From an uncultured Altererythrobacter sp. (GTDB taxonomy: Bacteria; Pseudomonadota; Alphaproteobacteria; Sphingomonadales; Sphingomonadaceae): a DNA stretch of 64,000 nt. Location of the stretch: the NCBI GenBank assembly GCA_913055875.1, contig CAJXJY010000014.1, positions 1 through 64,000 on the forward strand, written 5' to 3'. The notes under the pieces are model-generated. The model did no database searches. It was given only the letters and a program-made list of their open reading frames with translations, and was not told the origin of the DNA. Both the position numbers and the translations under genes were made by a program. Shown in pieces: positions 55,448-64,000 of the stretch. How positions within the stretch are numbered: position 1 is the first letter of the stretch; each line of letters begins with the position of its first letter.

Positions 55448-57742
55448 ATGAAGCGGATCGCGATCGCAGGGGGAGGGCCGGCGGGTCTCTACGCCGCGAT
55501 CGCGCTCAGGCTGCGCGATCCCGATTGCGACGTGACCGTGTTCGAGCGCAACCGGACCGACGACACTTTCGGCTGGGGGGTGGTGCTGTCGGAGGAGACG
55601 CTCGAAAACCTCGCCGCCAACGATGCGCCGAGCGCGGCGGCGATCCACGAGAATTTCGCCTATTGGGACGATATCGCGGTGGTGCGCGGTGAGAGCCGGA
55701 TAGTGTCCACGGGTCACGGCTTCTGCGGGATCGGGCGCCAGCGGCTGCTGACTCTGCTGCAGGACCGCGCGCGCGAACTCGGCGTGGCGATGGAGTTCGA
55801 GGCCGAGGTGGAGGACGTGGCGGCATTGATGGCCGAATACGACCTCGTCATCGCCGCCGACGGAATCAATTCGCGGGCGCGCGAGGCCTTTGCCGAGATG
55901 TTCCGCCCCGAAACCGATATCCGCATCAACAAGTTCGTCTGGCTCGGCACGCACCAGAAATTCGACGACGCCTTCACCTTCGTCTTCGAGGAGACCGAGC
56001 ACGGCTGGGTCTGGGCACACGCCTACCAGTTCGACCCCGACACCGCGACCTTCATCGTCGAATGCAGCGAGGCGACCTGGAATGCGTTCGGCTTCGGGGG
56101 GATGAGCGGCGAGGAGTCGATCGCGACCTGCGAGAGGATCTTCGCCGACCACCTCGGTGGCCATGCGCTGATCTCGAACGCGCGGCATCTGCGCGGCTCG
56201 GGCTGGCTCAACTTCCCGCGCGTGCTGTGCGAGCGGTGGCATCACGAAAACCTGGTCCTGCTCGGCGATGCCGCGGCTACGGCGCATTTCTCGATCGGCT
56301 CCGGGACCAAGCTGGCGTTGGAAAGCGCAATCGCGCTGGCGGATTACGTGTATGACGGCGAGGACCTAGCCGACGCTTTCGCTCGCTACGAAGAAGAGCG
56401 GCGTGTGGAAGTCCTGAAATTGCAATCGGCTGCGCGCAACAGCTGCGAGTGGTTCGAGGAGGTCGAGCGCTACCTCAAGCTCGATCCGGTCCAGTTCGCC
56501 TATTCGCTCCTGACCCGTTCGCAACGCATCAGTCACGAGAATTTGCGCCTGCGCGACGCGGGCTGGCTCGGCGACGCGGAGGGCTGGTTCCACAGGCAGG
56601 CGGGGTCGAACGAAGCGCGTGCGCCGATGTTCGCGCCGTTCCAGTTGCGCGGGCTGCACCTCGCCAACCGCGTCGTGGTTTCGCCGATGGCGCAATACAA
56701 GGCGGAGGACGGCTGCCCGACCGATTGGCACTTCGCGCATTACGCCGAGCGCGCGAAGGGCGGGGCGGGACTGGTCTATACCGAGATGACCTGCGTCAGC
56801 CCGGAGGGGCGGATCACCCCCGGCTGCCCCGGTCTCTACGCGCCCGGGCACGAGGCGGCGTGGCGGCGGTTGACCGGGTTCGTCCATGCCGAGACGGGCG
56901 CGAAGATCTGCGCGCAGCTCGGCCATTCGGGACCGAAGGGCTCGACCCGGCTCGGCTGGGAGGAAATGGACGCGCCGCTGGCCGAGGGGAACTGGCCGCT
57001 GCTCGCCGCCTCGGCGGTGCCGTGGTCGGAGCGCAACCAGGTGCCGAAGGCAATGGAGCGCGCCGATATGAACCTGGTGCGGGACCAGTTCGTGTCCGCC
57101 GCCGAAATGGCCGGGCGCGCGGGGTTCGACATGCTGGAATTGCACATGGCGCATGGCTACCTGCTGTCGAGCTTCATCACCCCGCTGACCAATCTGCGCG
57201 AGGACGCATACGGCGGCAGCCTCGAAAACCGCCTGCGCTACCCGCTCGAAGTGTTCCATGCGGTGCGCGCGGTCTGGCCGGAGGACAAGCCGATCGCGGT
57301 GCGCATTTCGGCCAACGATTGGGTCGGCGATGATGGTGTAACGCCGGAGGAGGCGGTGCGGATTGCGGCCATGCTGCAGGAGGCGGGGGTCGATATCTGC
57401 GACGTCTCGGCCGGGCAGACCTCGACCCGCGCCGAGCCGGTCTACGGCCGCATGTTCCAGACCCCCTTCTCCGACCGTATCCGCAACGAGACCGGCATGG
57501 CGACGATGGCGGTGGGCAATATCTACCAGCCCGACCATGTGAACTCGATCCTGCTCGCCGGCCGCGCCGATCTCGTCTGCCTCGCCCGCCCGCATCTGAG
57601 CGATCCCTACTGGACGCTGCATGCGGCGGCGGAACTCGGCGATACATCCGTTGCCTGGCCCGATCCCTATCTCGCCGGGCGCGACCAGCTCTATCGGCTG
57701 GCGGAGAAGGAGCGGCTCGCGGCGCAGGAATTCAAGGCATGA
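55448..57742 (+). CDS. Bifunctional aryl-CoA flavin monooxygenase / Old Yellow Enzyme reductase (2-aminobenzoyl-CoA or salicylyl-CoA 5-hydroxylase type)
   Basis: 764 residues. The N-terminal half (1-385) is a PHBH-like FAD monooxygenase: [17 protein letters not shown], then [30 protein letters not shown] and [24 protein letters not shown]. From about 391 an NADH:flavin oxidoreductase follows ([66 protein letters not shown]). This fusion is the two-step enzyme of the 2-aminobenzoyl-CoA pathway: O2-dependent hydroxylation, then reduction to a non-aromatic enamine/ketone. It heads an operon with the matching CoA ligase, SDR, hydratase, thioesterase and Rid genes. Databases also call it salicylyl-CoA 5-hydroxylase, so salicylate is an alternative. 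The ATG at 55448 has only a weak ribosome site. Confidence 0.88.
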   Translation: MKRIAIAGGGPAGLYAAIALRLRDPDCDVTVFERNRTDDTFGWGVVLSEETLENLAANDAPSAAAIHENFAYWDDIAVVRGESRIVSTGHGFCGIGRQRLLTLLQDRARELGVAMEFEAEVEDVAALMAEYDLVIAADGINSRAREAFAEMFRPETDIRINKFVWLGTHQKFDDAFTFVFEETEHGWVWAHAYQFDPDTATFIVECSEATWNAFGFGGMSGEESIATCERIFADHLGGHALISNARHLRGSGWLNFPRVLCERWHHENLVLLGDAAATAHFSIGSGTKLALESAIALADYVYDGEDLADAFARYEEERRVEVLKLQSAARNSCEWFEEVERYLKLDPVQFAYSLLTRSQRISHENLRLRDAGWLGDAEGWFHRQAGSNEARAPMFAPFQLRGLHLANRVVVSPMAQYKAEDGCPTDWHFAHYAERAKGGAGLVYTEMTCVSPEGRITPGCPGLYAPGHEAAWRRLTGFVHAETGAKICAQLGHSGPKGSTRLGWEEMDAPLAEGNWPLLAASAVPWSERNQVPKAMERADMNLVRDQFVSAAEMAGRAGFDMLELHMAHGYLLSSFITPLTNLREDAYGGSLENRLRYPLEVFHAVRAVWPEDKPIAVRISANDWVGDDGVTPEEAVRIAAMLQEAGVDICDVSAGQTSTRAEPVYGRMFQTPFSDRIRNETGMATMAVGNIYQPDHVNSILLAGRADLVCLARPHLSDPYWTLHAAAELGDTSVAWPDPYLAGRDQLYRLAEKERLAAQEFKA

Positions 57743-58473
57743 CGTTCGCCGGACAACACGCGGTCATAACCGGGGGCGGGACGGGAATTGGCAGGGCGAT
57801 CGCACATGCGCTGGCGGAGCAGGGTGCCAAGGTCAGCCTGCTCGGGCGGCGGATCGAGCCGCTCAAGGCAGTCTCCGAGGAAACGGGCGCTTTCTTCACA
57901 ACCTGCGACGTTACCGATCCCTCGCGCGTCGCGATGGCGTTCAAGGCAGCGCGCGACCGGAACGGCTCGATTTCCGTCCTCGTCGCCAATGCCGGGGCCG
58001 CTTCGAGCGCCCCGTTCGCGAAGATCGATGCGGAGGCATGGCGAGACACGATGGCAGTGAATCTCGACGGCGTGTTCCATTGCTGCCGCGAGGCGGTGGG
58101 TCCGATGCTGGAGCGCGGCGAGGGCCGGATCGTCACCATCGCCTCAACCGCGGGCCTGCACGGCTACGCCTACACCGCACCCTATTGCGCGGCGAAGCAC
58201 GGCGCGGTCGGGCTGATGCGCGCGCTGGCGGCGGAATATGCCGGCAAGGGGATCACTGCCAACGCGGTCTGCCCCGGCTTCGTCGATACCGAGATCGTCG
58301 CCGAGGCCGTGCGCAATATCGTCGCGAAAACCGGACGCAGCGAGGTCGAAGCGCGCGCCGACCTTGCACGGATGAACCCCTCGGGCCGGCTGATCGCGCC
58401 AGAAGAGGTTGCGCAACTGGTTGTCGAACTGGTCGGGTCGGAGCGCAATGGCGAAGCGGTCGAATTGGCATGA
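57739..58473 (+). CDS. SDR-family dehydrogenase of the aryl-CoA operon
   Basis: 244 residues. The cofactor motif is [13 protein letters not shown] (residues 10-22), followed by NAGAAS. The catalytic set is intact: ASTAGL for Ser and [10 protein letters not shown] (Tyr155 or nearby and Lys). It belongs to the 3-hydroxyacyl-CoA dehydrogenase/FabG-like group. In the aryl-CoA pathway it could oxidise the 3-hydroxyacyl-CoA formed by the hydratase encoded two genes on. Start overlaps the stop of the fused monooxygenase (ATGA); its own stop overlaps the MarR gene start. Confidence 0.85.
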   Translation: MTFAGQHAVITGGGTGIGRAIAHALAEQGAKVSLLGRRIEPLKAVSEETGAFFTTCDVTDPSRVAMAFKAARDRNGSISVLVANAGAASSAPFAKIDAEAWRDTMAVNLDGVFHCCREAVGPMLERGEGRIVTIASTAGLHGYAYTAPYCAAKHGAVGLMRALAAEYAGKGITANAVCPGFVDTEIVAEAVRNIVAKTGRSEVEARADLARMNPSGRLIAPEEVAQLVVELVGSERNGEAVELA

Positions 58474-58919
58474 GCTATGACGAGGCCAATATCCGGCTGT
58501 GGCTGCGTCTGCTCACCAGCGCGCGGCTGATCGAGAAACGCCTCCAGCGCGGCCTCGCGGGCGAATTCGCCACCACCCTGCCGCGGTTCGATGTGCTTGC
58601 AACGCTCGAACGCGCGGGCAAACCGATGGCGATGGGCGAATTGAGCCGCGCGCTCCTGGTCTCGAACGGCAATGTCACGGCCATCGTCAAGGCGCTCGAA
58701 CGCGATGGGTATGTTGCGCTCCGCGCGGGCGAGTCCGACCGGCGCAAGTCGCTCGTTTCTCTGACCGGAGCGGGCCGGGTGCATTTCGCCGAACTCGCCG
58801 CCGCGCATCACGGCTGGGTCGATGCGATGCTGTCGGAGCTCGCGCCCGACACCCGTGACCGGCTAGATACCGACCTCGCCACGCTCAAGCACATGCTTTC
58901 CGAAGGGAGCCTTGCATGA
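58470..58919 (+). CDS. MarR-family transcriptional regulator
   Basis: 149 residues. The winged-helix DNA-binding part is typical: [48 protein letters not shown], with the wing [20 protein letters not shown]- and C-terminal helices form the dimer. MarR proteins in aryl-CoA operons usually respond to the aryl-CoA or the free acid. Encoding it inside the operon (ATGA overlaps at both sides) would allow negative feedback on its own synthesis. An operator is not obvious, but the region before 55448 is the place to look. Confidence 0.88.
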   Translation: MSYDEANIRLWLRLLTSARLIEKRLQRGLAGEFATTLPRFDVLATLERAGKPMAMGELSRALLVSNGNVTAIVKALERDGYVALRAGESDRRKSLVSLTGAGRVHFAELAAAHHGWVDAMLSELAPDTRDRLDTDLATLKHMLSEGSLA

Positions 58920-59725
58920 AACTCGCCGATCTCGCCCCCAAGCATTTCCAGTGGCGGATGGAAGGCCGCGTCGCCTGCATCCGGCTCGACCGGCCCGAGC
59001 GCAAGAACCCGCTGACTTTCGAGAGTTATGCCGAATTGCGCGACACCTTCCGCGACCTCGCGCAGGCGGAGGATGTGAACGCAGTCGCGATCCTGCCCAA
59101 TGGCGGCAATTTCTGCTCCGGCGGCGACGTGCACGACATCATCGGGCCGCTGGTGGCGATGGACATGAAGGGGCTGCTCGGCTTCACACGGATGACCGGC
59201 GACCTGGTCAAGGCGATGCTCCATTGCGGCAAGCCGATTGTCACTGCGGTCGACGGGGTCGCGGTCGGCGCGGGGGCGATCATGGCGATGGCGTCGGACA
59301 TTCGCCTCGCCACGCCGCAGGCCAAGACCGCCTTCCTGTTCACCCGCGTCGGGCTGGCCGGCTGCGACATGGGCGCCTGCGCCATCCTGCCGCGGATCGT
59401 CGGGCAGGGCCGGGCGGCGGAACTGCTCTATACCGGTCGCACGATGAGCGCCGAGGAGGGTGAGCGCTGGGGCTTCTACAACCGGTTGGTCGAGGCCGAT
59501 GCGCTCGAGGGCGAGGCGGTAGCGCTGGCGGCGCGTATCGCCGAGGGGCCGAATTTCGCGCACGGAATCACCAAGACGCAGCTCAACCAGGAATGGAACA
59601 TGGGGCTCGACCAGGCGATCGAGGCCGAAGCGCAGGCGCAGGCGATCTGCATGCAGACGCGCGATTTCGAGCGCGCCTACAAGGCCTTCGTCGCCAAGGA
59701 CAAACCGGTGTTCGAGGGGAATTGA
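58916..59725 (+). CDS. Enoyl-CoA hydratase/isomerase family protein
   Basis: 269 residues, crotonase fold. The oxyanion-hole segments are [16 protein letters not shown] (about 58-73) and [53 protein letters not shown]. The usual catalytic Glu positions carry G/A-x-D-x-G variants, so it may be an isomerase, hydratase or ring-opening hydrolase. In the 2-aminobenzoyl-CoA operon a beta-oxidation-like step after ring reduction is expected, and this fits. It is coupled by ATGA overlap to the MarR gene. The substrate is inferred. Confidence 0.82.
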   Translation: MKLADLAPKHFQWRMEGRVACIRLDRPERKNPLTFESYAELRDTFRDLAQAEDVNAVAILPNGGNFCSGGDVHDIIGPLVAMDMKGLLGFTRMTGDLVKAMLHCGKPIVTAVDGVAVGAGAIMAMASDIRLATPQAKTAFLFTRVGLAGCDMGACAILPRIVGQGRAAELLYTGRTMSAEEGERWGFYNRLVEADALEGEAVALAARIAEGPNFAHGITKTQLNQEWNMGLDQAIEAEAQAQAICMQTRDFERAYKAFVAKDKPVFEGN

Positions 59726-59726
59726 G

Positions 59727-61352
59727 ATGGACCTGGGGCCCACCGCACACAGCGACAGCTTCGCCCGCGACAATCTGCCGCCGGCGGAGGAATGGCCCGA
59801 CCTGCTGCTCGATGGCTTCGACTATCCCGAGCGGATCAACGCCGGGGTCGAGCTGTGCGATGCGCTGGTCGAACGCGGCTTCGGCGACGATGTCGCATTG
59901 ATCGGCAACGGCCGGTCGCGCACCTACAAGGAACTGGCCGACTGGTCGAACCGCATCGCGCATGCGCTGGTCGAGGATTACGGCGTCGTGCCGGGCAATC
60001 GGGTGCTGATCCGCGGGCCGAACAACCCGGCGCTGGTCGCGTGCTGGCTCGCCGCGACCAAGGCGGGGGCGGTGGCGGTCAACACCATGCCGATGCTGCG
60101 CGCGGGCGAACTCGCCAAGATCGTCGACAAGGCGGAAATCTCGCTTGCGCTGTGCGATACGCGCAGCCTCGACGAGATGATCGCCTGCGCCAAGGGCAGC
60201 CGGTACCTCGACAAGGTCGTCGGCTTCGACGGCACCGCCAATCACGACGCCGAACTCGACCGGATCGCGCTGTCCAAGCCGGTCAAGTTCGACCAGGTGC
60301 CCACGGGCCGGGACGATGTCGCACTGCTAGCCTTCACCTCGGGCACCACCGGCGAGCCCAAGGCGACGATGCATTTCCACCGCGACCTGCTGATCATCGC
60401 GGACGGCTATGCGAAGGAAGTGCTGCAGGTCACGCCCGAAGATATCTTCGTCGGCTCGCCTCCGCTCGCCTTCACCTTCGGGCTCGGTGGGCTGGCGATC
60501 TTCCCGCTGCGCTTCGGCGCGGCGGCGGCGTTGCTCGAACAGGCCAGCCCCGCCAATATGGTCGAGTTGATCGAGACGCACCGCGCCACAATCAGCTTCA
60601 CCGCGCCGACCGCCTATCGCGCGATGCTCGCCGCGATGGAGGAGGGGGCGGACCTGTCCTCGCTGCGGCTCGCGGTGTCGGCGGGCGAGACGCTGCCCGC
60701 GCCGGTCTACGAGGCATGGGAACGCAAGACCGGCAAGCCGATCCTCGACGGCATCGGGGCGACCGAATTGCTGCATATCTTCATCACCAACCGCCCCGTG
60801 GATCGCGCGCCGGCCTGTACCGGGCGGCCGGTCGCGGGATACGAGGCGCGGATCGTCGATACGGACATGAACGAGCTACCGCGGGGCGAAATCGGACGGC
60901 TGGCGGTACGCGGCCCGACCGGATGCCGCTACCTCGCCGATCGGCGCCAGTGCGACTACGTGAAGGGCGGCTGGAATCTTACCGGTGACAGCTTCCGGCA
61001 GGACGAGGACGGCCGGTTCCGTTTTGCCGCGCGGTCGGACGACATGATCATTTCCTCGGGCTACAATATCGCCGGTCCGGAAGTCGAGGCGGCGCTGCTG
61101 GCGCATCCCGATGTCGCCGAATGCGCGGTGATCGGCGTGCCCGACGAGGAACGCGGCCAGCTGGTCGAGGCGCATGTCGTGCTCAACGAGGATGCGGTCG
61201 CCGACAGTGCGACACGCGAGCGGCTGCAGGAGCACGTCAAGCAGGCGATCGCGCCCTACAAATACCCGCGCTCGGTGGTCTTCACCGAGGCGCTGCCCAA
61301 GACCACCACCGGCAAGATCCAGCGCTTCCGCCTGCGCGAGGATGCGCAATGA
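59727..61352 (+). CDS. Aryl-CoA ligase (benzoate/2-aminobenzoate-CoA ligase family)
   Basis: 541 residues of the AMP-forming ANL superfamily. It has the phosphate-binding motif LAFTSGTTGEPKATMHFHRDLL, the adenylate-binding ILDGIGATELLHIF, LTGDSFRQDEDGRFRFAARSDDMIISSGYNIAGPEVE and the C-terminal catalytic Lys in PKTTTGKIQRF. The sequence around ATELLHIF is that of benzoate-CoA ligases rather than fatty-acyl ligases. It activates an aromatic acid, here probably anthranilate, with ATP and CoA and thus feeds the fused monooxygenase. Start is one base after the hydratase stop. Confidence 0.9.
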   Translation: MDLGPTAHSDSFARDNLPPAEEWPDLLLDGFDYPERINAGVELCDALVERGFGDDVALIGNGRSRTYKELADWSNRIAHALVEDYGVVPGNRVLIRGPNNPALVACWLAATKAGAVAVNTMPMLRAGELAKIVDKAEISLALCDTRSLDEMIACAKGSRYLDKVVGFDGTANHDAELDRIALSKPVKFDQVPTGRDDVALLAFTSGTTGEPKATMHFHRDLLIIADGYAKEVLQVTPEDIFVGSPPLAFTFGLGGLAIFPLRFGAAAALLEQASPANMVELIETHRATISFTAPTAYRAMLAAMEEGADLSSLRLAVSAGETLPAPVYEAWERKTGKPILDGIGATELLHIFITNRPVDRAPACTGRPVAGYEARIVDTDMNELPRGEIGRLAVRGPTGCRYLADRRQCDYVKGGWNLTGDSFRQDEDGRFRFAARSDDMIISSGYNIAGPEVEAALLAHPDVAECAVIGVPDEERGQLVEAHVVLNEDAVADSATRERLQEHVKQAIAPYKYPRSVVFTEALPKTTTGKIQRFRLREDAQ

Positions 61353-61765
61353 GCGCGCTCGAAGTTACCCGCAGGCTGCGCTTCGGCCACTGCGACCCGT
61401 CGGGAATCGCCTATTTCCCCGCCTATGTGGACATGCTCGTCGGGGTGACCGAGGACCTGTTCGAGGCGATCGGCTGGCCTTGGCCGAAGCTGATGAAAGA
61501 GCGCAATATCAGCACGCCGACGGTGACGCTGAACGTAAGTTTCGCACATCCGGGTTTCGAAGGCGACGATCTGACCTGGCGCTGCGCGGTTGCGGCGATC
61601 GGGAACAGCTCGCTCGACCTGACGCACGAGATAGTCGCGAGACAGCCGCTCTGGCGCGCCGAACAGCGGCTGGTGGCGACTGCGGCGGATACGCACCGCC
61701 CGGTGCCCTGGCCCGACGACATCCGCGCCGCGCTCGCGCAATACCGGGAGACGACAGATGCATGA
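61349..61765 (+). CDS. 4-Hydroxybenzoyl-CoA thioesterase-like hot-dog protein
   Basis: 138 residues. The hot-dog signature is FGHCDPSGIAYFPAYVDML, where Asp16 is the residue that acts in 4-hydroxybenzoyl-CoA thioesterase. The rest of the fold follows (VTLNVSFAHPGFEGDDLTWRC). It would hydrolyse an aryl- or acyl-CoA of the pathway, or free CoA from dead-end intermediates. ATGA overlap with the ligase gene and 8-bp overlap with the next gene show tight coupling. Confidence 0.8.
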   Translation: MSALEVTRRLRFGHCDPSGIAYFPAYVDMLVGVTEDLFEAIGWPWPKLMKERNISTPTVTLNVSFAHPGFEGDDLTWRCAVAAIGNSSLDLTHEIVARQPLWRAEQRLVATAADTHRPVPWPDDIRAALAQYRETTDA

Positions 61766-62150
61766 GACGCTCCACCCGCCCGCCTGGGCGCCCGCCAGGG
61801 GCTACGCCAACGGTGTGCTTGCAGAGGGCCGCACGGTGTTCCTCGGCGGCCAGATCGGCTGGAACGCGCAGCAGGAATTCGAGAGCGACGATCTGGTCGC
61901 GCAGGTGCGGCAGACGCTGGAGAATATCGTCGCGGTGCTGGCCGAGGCCGGGGCTGGGCCCGAACACCTCGTCTCGCTGACGTGGTTCATGACCGATCTC
62001 GACGAATACACGGCGTGCGCGAAGGAGATCGGGCGCGAATATCGCGCGGTGATCGGGCGGCACTTCCCCGCGATGGCGGTGGTCGAGGTCGCGCGGCTGG
62101 TCGAGAAGCGCGCCAAGGTCGAGATCCAGGGGATAGCTGTGCTGCCCTAG
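61758..62150 (+). CDS. Rid-family (YjgF/UK114) protein lacking the deaminase arginine
   Basis: 130 residues with the YjgF fold: VFLGGQIGWNAQQEF, TLENIVAVLAEAGAGPEHLVSLTWFMTDLDEY and the C-terminal VVEVARLVEKRAKVEIQGIAVLP. In RidA the segment FPARSCVEVARL carries the Arg needed for imine/enamine hydrolysis. Here it reads FPAMAVVEVARL, so Met replaces that Arg. It may be a Rid subfamily member with another chemistry. Hydrolysis of an amino-enone intermediate would fit the 2-aminobenzoyl-CoA route, but the missing residue argues against classic RidA activity. Its stop overlaps that of the convergent ABC gene in CTAG. Confidence 0.8.
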   Translation: MHETLHPPAWAPARGYANGVLAEGRTVFLGGQIGWNAQQEFESDDLVAQVRQTLENIVAVLAEAGAGPEHLVSLTWFMTDLDEYTACAKEIGREYRAVIGRHFPAMAVVEVARLVEKRAKVEIQGIAVLP

Positions 62151-63841
62151 AGTTCGACGATCCGGTCCGCCTGCTGCGCCGCCTCGGTGCGATGCGTGAC
62201 GTAGAGGATCGAGAACCGGTCGAGCATACCGCGCAGCCGCTCGAGGATGCGCTGTTCCAGCTCGCGGTCGAGCGCGTTGGTGGCTTCGTCGAGGATCAGG
62301 AAGCGGGGCTGCGCGAGCAGTGCACGGGCAAGGCAGAGGCGCTGGCGTTCTCCGCCCGACAGCGTGCTGCCGCGTTCGCCGATCCGCGCGTCGAGCCCCC
62401 CCGGCAGCGCGCGCACGAGCGTGTCCGCCTCGGTGATCCGCAGCGAGTTCCATAGCGCATCGTCGTCCGCTCCGGGCGCGCTCCAGCGCAGGTTTTCGCG
62501 CACGCTCGCGTCGAACAGGTAGGGGTCCTGCGGCAGGTAGGCGATCTGCGCGCGCCAGGCGGCCCAGTCCGTTTCGGTGACCAATTCGCGGTCGTCGACC
62601 AGCACCGCGCCCGCCTGCGGCACGAGCAGGCCGGTGGCGATATCGAGCAGTGTCGTCTTGCCGCGACCCGAAGCGCCGGCGAGCGCGACGATCTCGCCCG
62701 CCGGCACCGTCAGGTTGGTATCGTGCAGGATATCCACCGCCTGTCCCTCGTGGCGGAAGGCGATGTCCCTGAGTTCGAGCTGTGCCGGTCCCTGCGGGCC
62801 ATCGCTGCGCAGGCCTTGCGGCACCAGAGAACGGGCTTCGGTCCGCAGCTCCGCTTCGAGTTGCCGCAGCGAAATATAGGCCGGCAGCATGTTGGCTGCG
62901 GCCTGGAACGCCTGCGTCACGGTCATCACCGGCGGCACCAGCCGCGCAAGGATGGCGAGCGTCACCAGCAGCACCCCGAGCGGTGTTTCGAGCCAGAACA
63001 GGCCCACAATCAGGCTGACGGCGACCATCGTGCCGGCGATTAGCTGGAACCACGCGCGCGCCGCCGCTTGCGACGAGACGAACGCGAGCTGCTGCGCGCG
63101 GGTGTCGGCAACGGCGTGCTCGAAATGGTCGATGAAGCGCGTCTCGGCGTTTTCGAGCCGGGCGATCTTCTGTCCGGCGAGGAAATCGCCGAGCACGCCG
63201 TGGATGCGCCGGCCGGCGCGCGTCAGGCGCTTGCCGTAGTCGCCCGCTCGGCGCACCAGCGGCACCGCGAACGCCACTGCGATGGCGAACAGCACCAACA
63301 CGACTCCGAGCAGCGCGGGCGAGAGCGCGGCCAGAATGGCAGCCTGCACCGCGATCACCGCGAGCGCGACGCTCGCGCGCAGCAGCCGGTCGTTGCCCGC
63401 GCTCAGTCGCGAGACGTCGTTGGTGATCGCGTGTTCGAGATCGGTCCGCCGCAGCGCGTTGATGCGGGTCCAGGGTGCGCTCGCGATCGCGCGGAACAGC
63501 CGCCCGCGCCAATGGTCGACGAACTCGGCTCCGAGCCGGAACAGGTAGGTGTCGCGCCGCCAGACGACAAAGTTGCGCAGCGCGAGGACCAGGACGAAAC
63601 CGACCACCAGCGCGACAGCGCGTTCGATCGTCGTGTCGAGGCCGATCCCGTCTAGCCAGCTCAGCGCCATGCGCGCGGGCTCGTTGTCGACGCTGCCGGT
63701 CAGGATCGCGGCGAAGGGCAGGATGGCGAGTATGCCGACCCCTTCGAGCAGCGCTCCGGCGAGCACCAGCGCAAGAGCGACGGGCAGCCGCTTGCCGCCA
63801 TGCGCTCTCACCGAACCGAGATAGTCGGACAGGTCCCCCAT
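62147..63841 (-). CDS. ABC transporter, fused permease/ATPase (exporter type)
   Basis: 564 residues. Six membrane helices occupy about 20-315 (LALVLAGALLEGVGILAILPFAAIL, AVALVVGFVLVLALRNFVVW, then two pairs). The ATPase domain starts at about 355 with Walker A GASGRGKTTLL, Q-loop LPQDPYLFDAS, signature LSGGERQRL and Walker B FLILDEATNALD. It resembles half-size exporters of the CydC/MsbA group. It functions as a dimer in the inner membrane; cargo unknown. It does not appear to belong to the aryl-CoA operon, being convergent with it. The start ATG is at 63841, and the final sequence ends ADRIVEL. Confidence 0.85.
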   Translation of the reverse strand: MGDLSDYLGSVRAHGGKRLPVALALVLAGALLEGVGILAILPFAAILTGSVDNEPARMALSWLDGIGLDTTIERAVALVVGFVLVLALRNFVVWRRDTYLFRLGAEFVDHWRGRLFRAIASAPWTRINALRRTDLEHAITNDVSRLSAGNDRLLRASVALAVIAVQAAILAALSPALLGVVLVLFAIAVAFAVPLVRRAGDYGKRLTRAGRRIHGVLGDFLAGQKIARLENAETRFIDHFEHAVADTRAQQLAFVSSQAAARAWFQLIAGTMVAVSLIVGLFWLETPLGVLLVTLAILARLVPPVMTVTQAFQAAANMLPAYISLRQLEAELRTEARSLVPQGLRSDGPQGPAQLELRDIAFRHEGQAVDILHDTNLTVPAGEIVALAGASGRGKTTLLDIATGLLVPQAGAVLVDDRELVTETDWAAWRAQIAYLPQDPYLFDASVRENLRWSAPGADDDALWNSLRITEADTLVRALPGGLDARIGERGSTLSGGERQRLCLARALLAQPRFLILDEATNALDRELEQRILERLRGMLDRFSILYVTHRTEAAQQADRIVEL

Positions 63842-63891
63842 CGGCGCAGTTCTGCCAGAGAGGGGCCGCTACGCCAACGAAATCGTCGGGC

Positions 63892-64000
63892 TCAGGCTTC
63901 CACGACCTGCTGCTCGATCGCGCCGAAGATCGAATGGCCCTCGGCGTCTTCCATCCATATCCGCACGCTGTCGCCTGCGCGCATGAAGCGGGTCGAGGCC
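63892..64000 (-). CDS. FAH-family hydrolase/isomerase, C-terminal end (partial)
   Basis: The minus-strand frame runs off the right edge and reads STRFMRAGDSVRIWMEDAEG then HSIFGAIEQQVVEA before the TGA at 63894-63892. This matches the end of fumarylacetoacetate-hydrolase-family proteins (GDxVRIxMxDxxGxSIFGxIEQ). These act on 2-oxo acids or 2-hydroxydienoates in aromatic catabolism. It is transcribed towards the ABC gene, about 50 bp away. The rest lies outside the window. Confidence 0.75.
   Translation of the reverse strand, partial: ASTRFMRAGDSVRIWMEDAEGHSIFGAIEQQVVEA

Overview
The window is high-GC DNA, roughly two thirds G+C by eye, carrying a gene repertoire that fits an alphaproteobacterium of the order Sphingomonadales, probably an Erythrobacter- or Novosphingobium-like organism. 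The reasons are two large TonB-dependent receptors inside catabolic loci, an Entner-Doudoroff operon in the order zwf-edd-glk-eda followed by ppc, ring-cleavage and aryl-CoA pathways, and a GSII-type glutamine synthetase. I saw no rRNA, tRNA, CRISPR array or intact transposase.

Region 1 (1-3.8 kb) is an Rhs-type polymorphic-toxin scrapyard. It holds the 3' end of a LysM/class-3-lipase toxin, a lipoprotein with ankyrin-type repeats (likely immunity protein), the amputated start of a second related lipoprotein gene, and a displaced Rhs-core fragment.

Region 2 (3.8-14.7 kb) is an aromatic or cyclic-ketone catabolic locus: a Baeyer-Villiger monooxygenase, a GntR regulator, a C-C hydrolase, two unrelated extradiol dioxygenases, a TonB receptor, a binding-protein-like lipoprotein, a small luciferase-domain protein, an SDR and a WrbA. 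A deletion has fused remnants of the lower-pathway hydratase and aldolase genes. Two copies of a CTTGCATGC-type palindrome mark probable GntR operators.

Region 3 (14.7-19.5 kb) holds a NarL-type two-component pair with a tiny coupling ORF between its genes, then three small secreted or unknown proteins. Region 4 (19.5-25.1 kb) joins GSII glutamine synthetase to a eukaryote-like glutaminase (N-terminal helical domain, glutaminase, ankyrin repeats), a BTAD/alpha-beta-hydrolase fusion, an unknown protein and a class III nucleotidyl cyclase.

Region 5 (25.1-30.3 kb, minus strand) is the most novel part. It is a five-gene operon with an MNIO (DUF692) iron oxidase, its HvfC/BufC-like partner, a 241-residue cysteine-repeat protein that looks like its substrate, a VioB-type ferritin-like protein with a collagen-like insert, and an unknown beta-rich protein.

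Region 6 (30.7-38.2 kb) is zwf-edd-glk-eda-ppc with a LacI-type operator. Region 7 (38.3-53.2 kb) is a LysR/TonB-receptor locus for peptides, N-acyl-D-amino acids and 5-oxoproline: an M14 peptidase, D-aminoacylase, D-amino-acid dehydrogenase, an apparently exported fumarase-superfamily lyase, a DASS carboxylate transporter and a fused 5-oxoprolinase. It is followed by acs (53.3-55.2 kb). A palindromic dispersed-type repeat then precedes region 8 (55.4-62.2 kb), an operon resembling the 2-aminobenzoyl-CoA (anthranilate) pathway. The window closes with an ABC exporter and the 3' end of a FAH-family gene, both on the minus strand.
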